From positions 1,054,001 through 1,118,000 of the forward strand of contig JAFEKR010000007.1 in the NCBI GenBank assembly GCA_019022495.1: a stretch of DNA of 64,000 bases. Reading direction: 5' to 3'. A program made the position numbers and the translations under genes. This DNA comes from Epichloe hybrida (lineage: Eukaryota; Ascomycota; Sordariomycetes; Hypocreales; Clavicipitaceae). Below are positions 21,890-32,114 of this stretch, one piece after another (within the stretch, counting starts at the first letter, position 1; every line of letters begins with the position of its first letter). The notes under the pieces are model-generated. The model worked only from the letters and a program-made list of their open reading frames with translations, did not search any database and had not been told where the DNA came from.

Positions 21890-23282
21890 GGTATGCAATG
21901 ACATAAGTAGGTATTACCATTCTCGATGACTTGAGTAGTCTGTCAGGAATTTCCATCTGCTCTACCGGGTAGGGATCAGGGTCCAATCTAGTAGGTCTAC
22001 TAGCAAGGCGTCCGGGACCCGTCTTTTTCCAGGACCCCTCGAAACCCCAAACCGGCTCACGTGACGCCCTTGCATCTCCGTTGCGGTGCGCTAAGGCCGT
22101 TGCCTCGTCCAAGTATCTTATCGAGCCGCACATTGTTCTGGTGGATTCAATCAGTAGGGTCGATGCTAGGAGGGACAGAAAGGAATCCAACCTTGACAGT
22201 CATACATACATGTACATGCTAATGTCCATGGGTTCGTTCTGACTTCTCTCACGATGCGTGATTTATCCCTGACCTTGGACTCAGTCAGACGGGGGGGTCA
22301 TGGGCCCCCGGGGTTTGTGAGTGTGAGTGGGTTCTCCAACTTTCGGTTTCCCTCTCGTCACCGACACTTTCTTGTAGTTTCCACTTCTACCACGCCAAGT
22401 TATTTGTAATTTGTTTTCGTGATGCAGTGGCATTGCGCCGGCCTGACGACGACTTGGTGTGGGTTCGTGTTCCCAATCAGTGGGCCCAGGAGCATGACTC
22501 GAGAGGTGCTAGAACTCATGGCCCCTTGCTTCGTTGTGGGAGAACGACTTGTGTTATTGAGACATGGGTTTGACTGTACTTTGGCCATTATTCAGCTGGC
22601 GGTAATACTGATGAGCCCGCCCTTGTTGTGCAATCTAACGTAATATGGTAGCGTACGTTGATGGACAAGAATGAGACACGAAAGAACAAGAGAGTATCCT
22701 AGATCTATGTAGTGAGTTGGCGTTCGGGTGTTTAGACATGAATAAATTTCCATGTCGTGTACTTGCAATGTTGCAGAGGAGGTGCTTGACGCAGTGGAAG
22801 GTTCTACGGTCAGTCTCATCGACAATTGAAGTGCTTTTCAAGTGGAAAACGTTAGGGAATTTGCTTGGGGGCCGCGAGGAGATCACTGAAGTATTGAGGC
22901 TCAATGGTGTATCTCCGTCCGGATAGCTCGCCCCGAGAAGGATCGTTCCGTCTCGTCCGAGGCAACGTGCCCAAGCACATTGACCGTGACAGGTGTTGCA
23001 CTAGTATCGCATGTCACCGATACAGCGTCATGCGACGACATACAAGTATTAATCTGCGCAGCGACACGATGCAGTCATAAATCGTAATGGGGTCTGAGAC
23101 CATGCAACCGTTTTGTTTTTGTTCCATTGCTAATCGACCGGCCTCTGTGACCCAAGTTCGAATGTCGACGCCCATTTCGTCAACTCGTAGTGCAGGCACG
23201 CAAAACCATGTTCCCCGTACACCAGACCGAAAAGCAAATCCGTGACATCCCCCTCTCCCCCGTCATAAACAATGGACTTCTT

Positions 23283-24081
23283 CTATACCTCGGCAATCTC
23301 CCTCAGTCGTCGCAAAGTTGATCGCATGGCAGCGGCGGCAGGGGTGCTATATTTGGTCAGTGTCCGTTTGGGCAACAAGGGATTGGAATGAAATGCCCCC
23401 TGATTAGTGTTCCCCTTTCTGACTGGATGTTTCTGCAGGTTTCGGCATCCAGCTTCGGGAAATCGCTTTTCAGGTTCTTCTTTCATCCGTGATTCGGGGT
23501 GGTACGTACGCAACAACGTAGGCGCCGCCGGCAATGGTGCGCTTGCAGGACTTGCAGTTCCAGATGCCAGTGGAGTGGCGGCGAACGTTGGTCTTGCCGC
23601 AGAAGGTGCAGGTGTATTTCGCGTGTTGCGTAATTTCCATCTTCTTCACCTGCTTTCGCAGGGAAGCACCATAACTGTACAATATTTCATTAGCCCTGGT
23701 GTTGCTCTCAAAATCCAGAGTTTCTATGACTGGCGGGCATGCGTGTGTGATTGGATGTTCAATTGTCGTGCTGGCCCTGGCCTGATAGATAGCGTGTGCG
23801 ATTTTCATTGCTTCGTCATAAGGGATTTGATGCTCTCCTGGGACCAGCGTTCAAAAATGCCAACACACCCACAAAACCAGAGCCAGAAACGTCGTCGTAT
23901 GGTCGAGACTCGAGTGTGTCGTGGGTAGTCATGGCTGTTTGGAGGGAAAACTTCGTGATAGAAACTTACCGGGTACCGTATTTACCGCTGCAGACAATGT
24001 TAGCACATGTATATGATGTAAAGTTGTATTGTTTGCGCTAAATACATACGTCACGCCGACCTTCTTGGTTCGCTTGGTCAT
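23283..24081 (-). CDS. RPL43: Cytosolic 60S ribosomal protein eL43 (L37ae)
   Basis: Four exons, 24081-24050, 23987-23970, 23674-23510 and 23346-23283, give exactly 92 residues, the family length. The protein begins [20 protein letters not shown] and carries the C2-C2 zinc finger [22 protein letters not shown]. It then has [11 protein letters not shown] and ends [10 protein letters not shown]. It binds 25S rRNA near the E site of the large subunit. Exon 2 is only 18 nt (GKYGTR with shared edge codons) and is required for the conserved sequence; automated prediction may miss it. Its start is divergent from the reductase gene at 24720. Confidence 0.95.
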
Positions 24082-24719
24082 CTTGATTTATGTGTGAGGG
24101 TTGTCGTTGGGGTGGAAGACAACAAATGACGGGCGGTAGGTGTTTGACGCTCGACTTCGGTTGCGGCTGCGTCCACCAGAAATGTGCTGGAGTTGTGATT
24201 TTCCTTAGGGCAAGCACGTGAGCGCAACTGGAGCAAGCGAAAATCGCACGACGGCCCACACCCAATTTTTTCCTGTCATTCTGTTGCACCTACTAATACG
24301 CTACGCGGTGGAACACATTCAGCTCGCTGTTGGTGGGGTGGATTCAAGGAAGGTTTAAGGTCACATGATACATTACTTGATAACATTTTCTCGCCGGAGC
24401 TTCAGTCTTCCCGTGGACCCGCAGTTACAGCCTGATCGGGATTAGTGGGGTGCTTACATACTGATGCAATGATGCAATGATGCAATGCCTCAGCCGAGGT
24501 AACTAAACATACAAGAGTGACCTTCATCCTTCTTCTATAGTTACTATATTTTTGCTCGATGATATCTTCTAATTCCTGATCGTTGGGATTTTCTGTTTAA
24601 CACCCTTCATCCTCGACTTCCTGTGACTGACTGGGGACAAACATCACCTTTCTTCAAAGCACCAGACTCACTTACGCGCACCCGAGGCTCTGGAAGCTAT
24701 TTTTCGCAGTGACGCATCA
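24082..24719. promoter_or_regulatory. Divergent promoter region eL43 / reductase
   Basis: About 640 bp between two divergent start codons. It contains three tandem GATGCAAT-type units at about 24464-24487. No specific factor site is assigned. Confidence 0.5.
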
Positions 24720-26079
24720 ATGGCCGTAAAAAATCATGGGCGCCACTATGACTTGATTCTCTTTGGAGCCACAGGTACGTTGAGTCTCGCCTCTGCCCCA
24801 ACATTGAGTCTGAAAACCATGCTGACAGCTATGCTCTACAGGTTACACTGGGCAATTGACGGCGGAGCACATCGCCACACATCTACCCACGAATCTGAAA
24901 TGGGCTGTTGCAGGACGTTCAGAGTCAAAGCTCCAAAATGTAATTGCGGAATGCCAGAAACTGAATCCTGACAGACTGCCACCCAGTAAGTCTGCGATGC
25001 TCGATTTAACAGTTAGATTCAGGAAACTCCAGACACGATCAACTCAACTTGGGAACTAGCTGCTGATAGTTCGTGCAGGCGTCGAGCTCGCCAATGTAAA
25101 TGACGAGGTGGAGCTGAAGGCTGTTGTCGAGAAAGCGTTTGTCATCATCACCACTGTTGGGCCGTACTGTCTGTACGGCGAGCCCATCTTCAAGCTTTGT
25201 GCCGAAACAGGCACACATTATCTCGATTGCACTGGCGAGGTCCCATGGGTTGCCCGCATGATCAAGAAGTATGAAGCTACCGCAAGGAAGACAGGCGCCA
25301 TAATGCTGCCTCAAACGGGCATCGAGTCCGCACCTCCCGATTTGGTGACATGGTCCATGGCGCAACACTTGCGCAAGGACCTTAAGGCCGCGACCAAGGA
25401 CGCCGTTGTCACCATCCACAAGCTCACGTACGTTGCAACTTTTAAGCCGAGCAGGTATAATATGTGTTTTCGTGTCTGACTTGAAACAGCTCCAAGCCCT
25501 CTGGAGGCACCCTGGCCACCGTCCTGGTTCACTTTGAACACTTCACGTTGAAGGAGGTGATGGAAGCAACCACGCCGTACGCGACGTCCCCGATCCCCCA
25601 TGCCTCGGGAGCAAGGCCGCGAAAGTCCTGGCTTCAAGGGCTTCTGGGCGTGACATCACTGCCCAACTTGGGAATCGTAACCACTTCTCTCGCGGGCAAG
25701 ACAGACCAAGCTGTAGTCACGAGAACCTGGGGCCTTTTGCACGAGATCCCCAGCCGAAAGAGTGAGTTCTATGGACCAAGGTTTACATGGGCGGAATACT
25801 TCAAAGCACGAAATTGGCTGCATGGCATCGCCGTTCATTTCGCCCTGGCCATCGGTGGTCTGCTTCTGGTGTTTGTTCCACCATTGAGGAGTCTGGTCAA
25901 GAGATTTGTCTATCAGCCAGGAGAGGGCGTCAGCAGGGAGGACATGGCCAGAGAAGAGGTAGAGTATCGTGGAACAGCGACGCCAGATATAGACAGCAAT
26001 CCAGCTGGGAAGCAGGCCTTCTGTCGTGCTTGGTTTCACGGAAGCTTGTATGCGCGTGAGTGTGAACCCCACAATTTCC

Positions 26080-26112
<33 letters not shown>

Positions 26113-26328
26113 ACACACACACACACACGTTGTTACACAAGATTGGAAAGAGACACTAACTGGTAGCCAGTCACGGGCGCGCTTCTCGCACAGGGTGCTG
26201 TGACCATTTTAGAGGAAGATCTCGAGTTAGATGGTGGTTCGTATACGCCGGCGTGCTTGGGTCAGAGCTACGTGAATCGTCTGCACGGAGCGGGTTTCAA
26301 GATTGATGTAAAGACGATTGAGGGCTGA
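24720..26328 (+). CDS. Saccharopine dehydrogenase-like oxidoreductase (trans-acting enoyl reductase family)
   Basis: Five exons, 24720-24774, 24842-24985, 25079-25427, 25490-26055 and 26171-26328, give about 423 residues, typical of this family. The N-terminal Rossmann motif is DLILFGATGYTGQLTAEH, split by intron 1. Conserved segments follow: WAVAGRSESKLQNVI, ITTVGPYCLYGEP, GTHYLDCTGEVPW and MLPQTGIESAPPDL. A hydrophobic helix at about 280-300 (FALAIGGLLLVFVPPL) suggests membrane or lipid-droplet association, as in the eukaryotic SCCPDH relatives. The likely role is NAD(P)-dependent reduction of a lipid-type substrate; true lysine-pathway activity is unlikely. Intron 4 carries A28 followed by a CA dinucleotide tract, and splicing over it restores the conserved C-terminal block GSYTPACLGQSYVNRL. 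Confidence 0.87.
26083..26127 (+). repeat. A28 run followed by a CA microsatellite in reductase intron 4
   Basis: A28 at 26083-26110, then an alternating CA tract to about 26127. This is the only clearly poly-A (sense) intronic run among the long ones in this window. Confidence 0.9.
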
Positions 26329-26584
26329 GCTGGTGCTGCAGGTCAAGTATATTATGTGACGATGTAACATTCTAGTGCTCAGCCGTCATTCTCAGCAGTG
26401 TGCCATCGAAGCTGCACAATAAAACGCTATTGGTTGACGGCACTTCCAGGACGACATGGATCCAATATCGTTGTCGCGTCATACTCGGTTTCGTCGTGTC
26501 CACGAACAAGGTATAAGAGGTAGCACGTAAGCGAGGCAGGCAAGCGAAATTGCAGCTTTCCTCATGGTCTATTTGCAAGTGACC

Positions 26585-27355
26585 TTATCGCTTCGCAGCC
26601 TCCCTCATTTCACTTCTCTCCTGGACAATCGTTGAGACAGCCCTGCCCACATCTGTACCTAAACTGGCAAACCCTTCCACAACACCATCGCGATCACCCT
26701 CACTCATCTCCTGGCTCAACTTGAACTTGCCCTCCAGCTTGGTAATCTCAATCTCGATACCAATAATGTTCTTCTTCAGAATGTCGACATACCGCTCCGG
26801 CGCGCCCGTCACGCCCCACTGTCGCGGCCGTCCATTATCGCCCGTGTAGCCCATGATGGACGTCTCGGCATGGTTTGTCAAATCCGTGGTCTGGCGTTCC
26901 AGAAAGTCTGACGTCTCGTCCGACTTGGAATCGAAGTAAATCTTGGCCTTGCCGTAGACCTGCGCAGCGGCGTAATTCCAAGTGGGCACGACTTTGCCGG
27001 TGGAGGGCTTGGTTTCCGTGTAGAACCTGGGCGTCACGTAGTGTGCTGGGGCGGCAGTAAAGAGAACCATGACTTCTTGTTCGAGGACGTCGTTGGAACC
27101 GTCACCGCGGGCAGTCACAGCGTCAATCATGGTTTTGCCGTGGGGATTTTGGCGGGCCAGGTGGCCGCGGAGAACACCCAGTTCAGATTCACTGGATTCA
27201 TCCTTGATGTCCAAGATGCAGGGGAGGTGAGTGGCCTGGATGAAGGGTCGGGAATCAGAATGGATGGCGGTTGTCAGCACGCCGAGGGGATATGTGCGGA
27301 TGAGGTCTCGGAGGATGGAGAGCCTCGACTCGGCATGATCAGGTCGAAGATACAT
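26585..27355 (-). CDS. PaiB-like FMN-binding split-barrel protein
   Basis: A single exon of 256 residues. MYLRPDHAESRLSILRDLIR is the PaiB/negative-transcriptional-regulator N-terminal pattern, followed by YPLGVLTTA, ATHLPCILD, GHLARQNPHGK, the barrel segment HYVTPRFYTETKPSTGKVVPTWNY (shown in two overlapping parts: HYVTPRFYTETK and KVVPTWNYAAAQVYG) and the C-terminal IIGIEIEITKLEGKFKLSQ. Bacterial PaiB is linked to repression of sporulation and protease genes. Fungal homologues are common and uncharacterised, and probably bind FMN or a haem-like cofactor without binding DNA. The gene is convergent with the reductase (257 bp apart) and divergent from the DUF155 gene. Confidence 0.88.
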   Translation of the reverse strand: MYLRPDHAESRLSILRDLIRTYPLGVLTTAIHSDSRPFIQATHLPCILDIKDESSESELGVLRGHLARQNPHGKTMIDAVTARGDGSNDVLEQEVMVLFTAAPAHYVTPRFYTETKPSTGKVVPTWNYAAAQVYGKAKIYFDSKSDETSDFLERQTTDLTNHAETSIMGYTGDNGRPRQWGVTGAPERYVDILKKNIIGIEIEITKLEGKFKLSQEMSEGDRDGVVEGFASLGTDVGRAVSTIVQERSEMREAAKR

Positions 27356-28009
27356 TCCATTTGTGTGGCGTTGGCTACAGACTGTTATCAGGATTCAGAG
27401 GGTTGATACGGAAGTCAACAAGGGCCTTCGGGATGACCAGATGACATCTGGTCCGATTGCCGGGTCTCGGCGGCCGGAGGTGTTCATCAGGAAGGTGTCT
27501 GACTCTGCGTCGATGCAAATCCATGTTCGTGCGTGTCAACAAATAGGAGCAGGTGGAGGCTGCACGATGGCGTCGATGGGGTGGATGGATGGAGCCGCCC
27601 CGCCTAAACTTCCTCCCCTGGCCGAATTGACTCCGACTTTGCTTTGCTTCAAAAAAATCCAATGACGACGTCGTCTCTCGAGTCCAACACGGTTCTCTCT
27701 CATACATACAGAGACGGACACCACGCAGATTCCCTCATCCCATTGCGTCGACTCGACGCATTCGAACCGCACTACTTGTCGGCTGCTTTGGCATGACGCG
27801 CTGGCGTCTTGTCAACCCATCACCATCAACCCGGCCGTGCGACTAAAAGCTGCCAAACCAGCGCCAGCCGCGGGTCGTCACCACTGCACTCGGTCGTTGC
27901 AACGCCTCCATCCCGAGTATACCTATTGCGGATACTCGTATTACTGCTACTACTCCTTCTCGCCATATTCAGCATCTCCCGTCTCCTCAATTCCGCCTGA
28001 ATCTGCATC
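27356..28009. promoter_or_regulatory. Divergent promoter region PaiB-like / DUF155
   Basis: About 650 bp between two divergent start codons. The half nearer 28010 is pyrimidine-rich, as expected of a fungal 5' leader. I see no specific site. Confidence 0.45.
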
Positions 28010-29733
28010 ATGGAACCTCAAGTCATCAGCGAGAATACGCCTTTGATTCCATCCAACCCCGATGGCGAAGAGTCCCGGCCGCGGACGACGAGAACAGTCA
28101 CATTCAGCCCCGACCCTGTCACAAGGACCTTTGAGCCCGAGTCGTACTTGTCTCAAAGCAGCCATTCTCCTGATGGCAGCTTACCAGCTGGGACGGCCCG
28201 CACTGGAGGCCCAGTGCTCACAGCATTGAACAACAAGCTCAAGAGACGAAACAGCCATGGCAGTGCTCCGGCACTCGTGCAGCCCCATCTAGGACCCAAG
28301 ATTGGACCTCAGAGAAGTACCAAGAAGACGGAGAAGCTCAAGTTGCTGCCCAACCCGGATATCGAAGATGGCGAAGACGAAGAAAGCGGGCGTGACGTCT
28401 ACTCGCAGTATACCCGAATTAAAGATCCGACTGCGAGAAGAGACGCCGCTCGTCTAGGCAAGGGAGATCGCGGTCGTCTTCCTCGTGTCACTGCCTACTG
28501 CACCGCCGGCAAGTACCAGATGGACTCCTTGATGCGCTTCCTCAAAGGACGAGGCAAGACACGCGGCGCCAATCCCAAATTGATTGACGAGTGCATCTAC
28601 ACCCCATATTCATACAGTAAACCAAGCAGGATACAACATGATCCTGTCAGCAGCTACGAACGCCGCCACTCAACAGGCGGCGAGTCCATGGAAGAAGAAG
28701 CACGCCGCCACCAGACACTCAGCCTAGAAAATAACAGACTTGATTCTGGATATGGGGATGCATTTTCCACGGGCGACTTTCCCGACCCGTCTCACATGGG
28801 CGATGAGACCCTGCTAGGACCCAGTGCCACCGAGGATGCACCGGCGGCTGGGAACACACTAGATTTTGATACCCAGGTTCACACCCCAGAAGTGTTTCTC
28901 TTCGACTATGGCGTCGTGGTCATATGGGGCATGACGGAAGCACAAGAGGCCAAGTTCCTCAAGGAGATTGCCAGATTCGAATTAGAAAAGCTAGCGCCAG
29001 ATGATATAGAGACGGAACTTTTCAACTTTTACTACACGCGCGAATACCAGGCCCGTATATACAACGACTTCATTACATTGCGAGACAAGAACAACTACAT
29101 GATTAAGCTCGCCATCTCCCACGCCCTCGCCCAAAGCGTCAAGGTAAGGAAAAGAATGAAAGATTGAAAAGCTCTCTTAATCACACACGCCTCCTTCCAC
29201 CATCCCTATCCCTCTCTCCATTCCTCAAACAACCTGCTTACTCTGGGTATCAGACGTCCCTCTACGAGGAACTCATTGCCACGACTGTCGAAACCTGCAA
29301 AGACATACCCGCACATATTGCCCTGACGGGCAAAATCAACTTGTCCCGAAAACAAATCAACATGCAGATCGGCGACCTCTTCATCCTTCGCATAGCCATC
29401 CACCTCAACGGGTCTGTCCTCGACACTCCCGAACTATTCTGGGTGGAGCCCCAGCTCGAACCCGTGTACCAAGCCGTACGGAGTTATCTCGAGATGGATC
29501 AGCGTGTGGGCCTGCTCAACGAGCGTCTAGATGTAATTGCGGATTTGTTAGCCGTTTTGAAAGACCAGTTGAGTCATGGCCATGGCGAAAAACTAGAATG
29601 GATTGGTATGTTTCTCCCCCTCGGCCTCTATGGGACACCACGTTAACACATGACAGTTATCGTACTAATTGCCATGGAAATCTTGGTCGCATGTATCAAC
29701 ATTGCTGTGGATCTGTGGGCCGGCGAGATGTAA
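28010..29733 (+). CDS. RMD1/RMD8 (DUF155) family membrane protein
   Basis: Three exons, 28010-29143, 29254-29605 and 29657-29733, give about 520 residues. A disordered N-terminal third (MEPQVISENTPLIPSNPDGE) precedes the conserved DUF155 region: TAYCTAGKYQMDSL, EVFLFDYGVVVIWGMTEAQE, DDIETELFNFYYTREYQARI, LAISHALAQSVKTSLYEE and KINLSRKQINMQIGDLFILR. The short last exon adds a C-terminal transmembrane helix (VIVLIAMEILVACINIAVDL). Yeast Rmd8 and fission-yeast Sad1-interacting factors are relatives; the mitochondrial branch (RMND1) is more distant. It is likely tail-anchored in an ER or nuclear-envelope membrane. The biochemical role is unknown. Confidence 0.88.
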
Positions 29734-30248
29734 AACAATATATTGCCAAGTATGCCGTCGCATTTCGTCCCAATGGCAATGGGATAGGCACGTCTTTCTT
29801 TTTCCCAATTTGAATATGCCGTTATTTTTACATGGCGATTTAGCATCTTGGAGTTATGGACCAATTACATTCAAAGGCAAAAGCGTCGTCCAAGAATAGG
29901 ATATGGATACAGTGTGCCAAGGACAGCTCACTGCCTCGTCCCGATTAGACACTACTACATGGATCCCCCTTACTAGATGGCGCAAATGGGGAAACAGTCT
30001 TTTGGACGTGTGTAAACTTGTGTAAACTTAAGTGTACTTTTCATATGATTCCGTGACTAATAATATCCCATGGTAAATGCGGTAACGCCTACTGTTTTTT
30101 TTTTGGAGAAGTTGCGGGACAGACCAGATTACAAACAGGCCAAGTTTAAAGAAATAGAAAGGGGAAGAAATTTGAAAACAAAACTCCTTGCATTGCTGGT
30201 TGTCAGTTGCCCCCTCCCTGTATCTTGTTACATCTCTTCCAACCGAGT
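29734..30248. other. Convergent spacer DUF155 / HMG-box gene
   Basis: About 515 bp of 3' flank from both sides, with a T9 run near 30094. Nothing else is seen. Confidence 0.5.
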
Positions 30249-31299
30249 CTAGTCGTCGCCATCCTTGTCCATCTGCGTCTCCTCGTCTTGATCCTGATCC
30301 TGGTCCTGGTCCTGGTCCTGGTCCTCCGTATCGTAATTCGCCATCTCGACATCCTCGTCTTGTGTATCTGCCTTATCGCGGGATCTGCTCTCCTTGTCAG
30401 GAGTGTCTTCATCGGCACCTTCTTTGTCGTCCTTGTCTTTGTCGTCATCATTGTCGATATCAATTTCGTCGTCCTTGTCCTCCTCGGCTTTCTTGGTAAC
30501 TTCCTCAAACTTGATCTGGAACTCCTCCCTTTCAGCCGCGGGGAGATCCTCCCATGCACGAGCCAGGTCCTCATCAATGTCGACATCGCCGCCGTCACCA
30601 TCATCGTCCTTGTTCCTCTCTTCGAAGATGGGTCGGGTCTCAGTACAATACAGCGCGAAGGCGCTTTTGGGCGTCTTCGAAGATTTTCTAACACCGTTGG
30701 TGGGGGATCCATCAGCAGCTTCGCCTTTGGCTTGAGATTCTGATGGTGACGCAGGTTCTTTGAAGGAGCTATTCGATGTGGCCTTGCCATCGATATCCAA
30801 TAGGGTAGACTTTCTGTGTCCTCGCTTGATGCGCAATGGCTTATCCTTGGGCTGGAAACCAAGTTAGAAGTCAAGCGTCAACGGGGGGGGCAGCGACGCA
30901 TGGGGAATTCTGCTAGTCCATGGATTTGTTGCTTCCTCTACGAAGCACCACTCGCCAAGCCTGGTCTAGAATGCCCTTGCGATGACCATCCGTTGGAGCT
31001 GAGATACTCACCGTTGGTGGTGGACTTGGGCTGCCGTCGGAATCCTCGACATTGGCGCTGGTGCGTTTGGAAAGCTGCTCTAGCAGGAACGCCCTCTCTA
31101 CCCGGAGCTTCTCGACTTGTCGCTTGATCCTCGCGAGGCGCAACCTCGCCGCATCGTTCGCATCCTCGACCTCGTTTGTCCGGTTCTTCAGTTGCACACA
31201 CTTGCGACGATACGCCTCTTCGACGGATGGAGGGAGCGATGGGGGGACAGCTGGGCCAGGGTTTACGTCAACGTCAGCAAACTTTCTTTTGAGCGGCAT
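30249..31299 (-). CDS. HMG-box protein, probable Nhp10-like INO80 subunit
   Basis: Two exons, 31299-31012 and 30851-30249, give 296 residues. The N-terminal half begins MPLKRKFADVDVNP and has a coiled coil at about 28-80 (AYRRKCVQLKNRTNEVEDAN). After a linker comes a divergent HMG box at about 160-225: KTPKSAFALYCTETRPIFEE ... DLARAWEDLPAAEREEFQ. The last about 70 residues are very acidic, with many Asp-Lys and Asp-Glu pairs, and include a Asp-Gln dipeptide array encoded by GTCCTG repeats. Coiled coil plus single HMG box plus acidic tail resembles Nhp10, which binds DNA within the INO80 remodeller; the assignment is inferred from architecture only. It is divergent from CCT8. Confidence 0.7.
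30295..30330. repeat. GTCCTG hexanucleotide tandem (Asp-Gln array)
   Basis: Near-perfect tandem GTCCTG units on the plus strand encode alternating Asp and Gln in the HMG protein tail. This could vary in length between strains. Confidence 0.85.
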
Positions 31300-32114
31300 G
31301 GCTGGCGAATCGGTGACGGGAGCGTGGTATGATCAGTGACTGGGCAAACACAAATGCGCGCGGAGAGTGGGCAAGGCGGCAGATGGTGAGGTTGGAAATG
31401 GTGAAAGTGAATGGTGTTGAAAGAGTTGAATTGAAGGTGGATCAGAGAAGAGGTGTGTGTGGATGTGTGGAAACCGAGAACGGAGGCTTTGCGCAGACAA
31501 CGCGCGACATTGAAAGGTATGCGGCATGGCATGGCATGGCTGAGCTGAGCCGGTACAAGGACAAGGACGAGGACAAATGAAAGTCAGGCACGCGAGGGAG
31601 GTCTGAGTATAGCTTACATGAAGGCGGCGCCATGACGACGAAGAAGACCGGACTTGCAGCGCAAGGAAAGGAAGGAAGCAATATAATGAAATAATACTGG
31701 AGGGGCGAGGAGGAGGTTCAATCAAGAAGAGCAATGGCCCTGATCGATGGTTAAGAAAGGGGGCGCAAGATGGAAAGGTGGAACGGGGGAGAGGAGGACA
31801 GGAAGAGAAGCGAAAGGTGCGGCCGAGACAAGACACGAGGGCGATGCGGCGATGCGGCGATGCGGCGAGGCTGCGACTTGATGGCGGATTGGCGCGTTGA
31901 CTGAGGTTATATCAAATACTCGTTGAATGCGCTAGACCAGCCAGCGTCTGGTCTGTTGATTGGCTGACGCTGGCCCCAACAAGGCTGCCACAACCACCAC
32001 CACAACCACCACCACGGATTTTCTAGCGGGGCCCGACTAAAGAGCCTCCCCATCCCATCCCGTCGTGTCGAGGTGAGCTCTTGCAAGCTTGGCCAGTCTC
32101 ACCATTTCGCCGCC
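31300..32114. promoter_or_regulatory. Divergent promoter region HMG gene / CCT8
   Basis: About 815 bp. It includes a tandem GCGATGCG repeat around 31841-31868 and CCACCACAACCACCACCACG near 31990. The GA-rich plus strand creates long accidental frames on the minus strand, which I discount. Confidence 0.5.

Larger units (their letters stand above)
21006..23282. other. Gene-poor spacer upstream of the RING+PHD gene
   Basis: About 2.3 kb. It contains the TACGGAGTA inverted pair at 21404-21449, an A22 run at 21868-21889 and scattered short frames without recognisable protein features. No RNA gene is apparent. Confidence 0.5.

Noticed and set aside
23140..23200. GTTCGAATG resembling a tRNA B box near 23155
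   Set aside because: No matching A box, acceptor stem or cloverleaf could be drawn around it.
30203..30874. Long frames on both strands over the HMG gene tail
   Set aside because: They come from the GTCCTG and acidic repeat DNA; only the minus frame that splices to the coiled-coil exon gives a coherent protein.
31333..31836. 167-residue minus-strand frame upstream of the HMG gene
   Set aside because: It is in the divergent promoter, Pro/Ser/Leu-rich from GA-rich plus-strand DNA, without conserved motifs.
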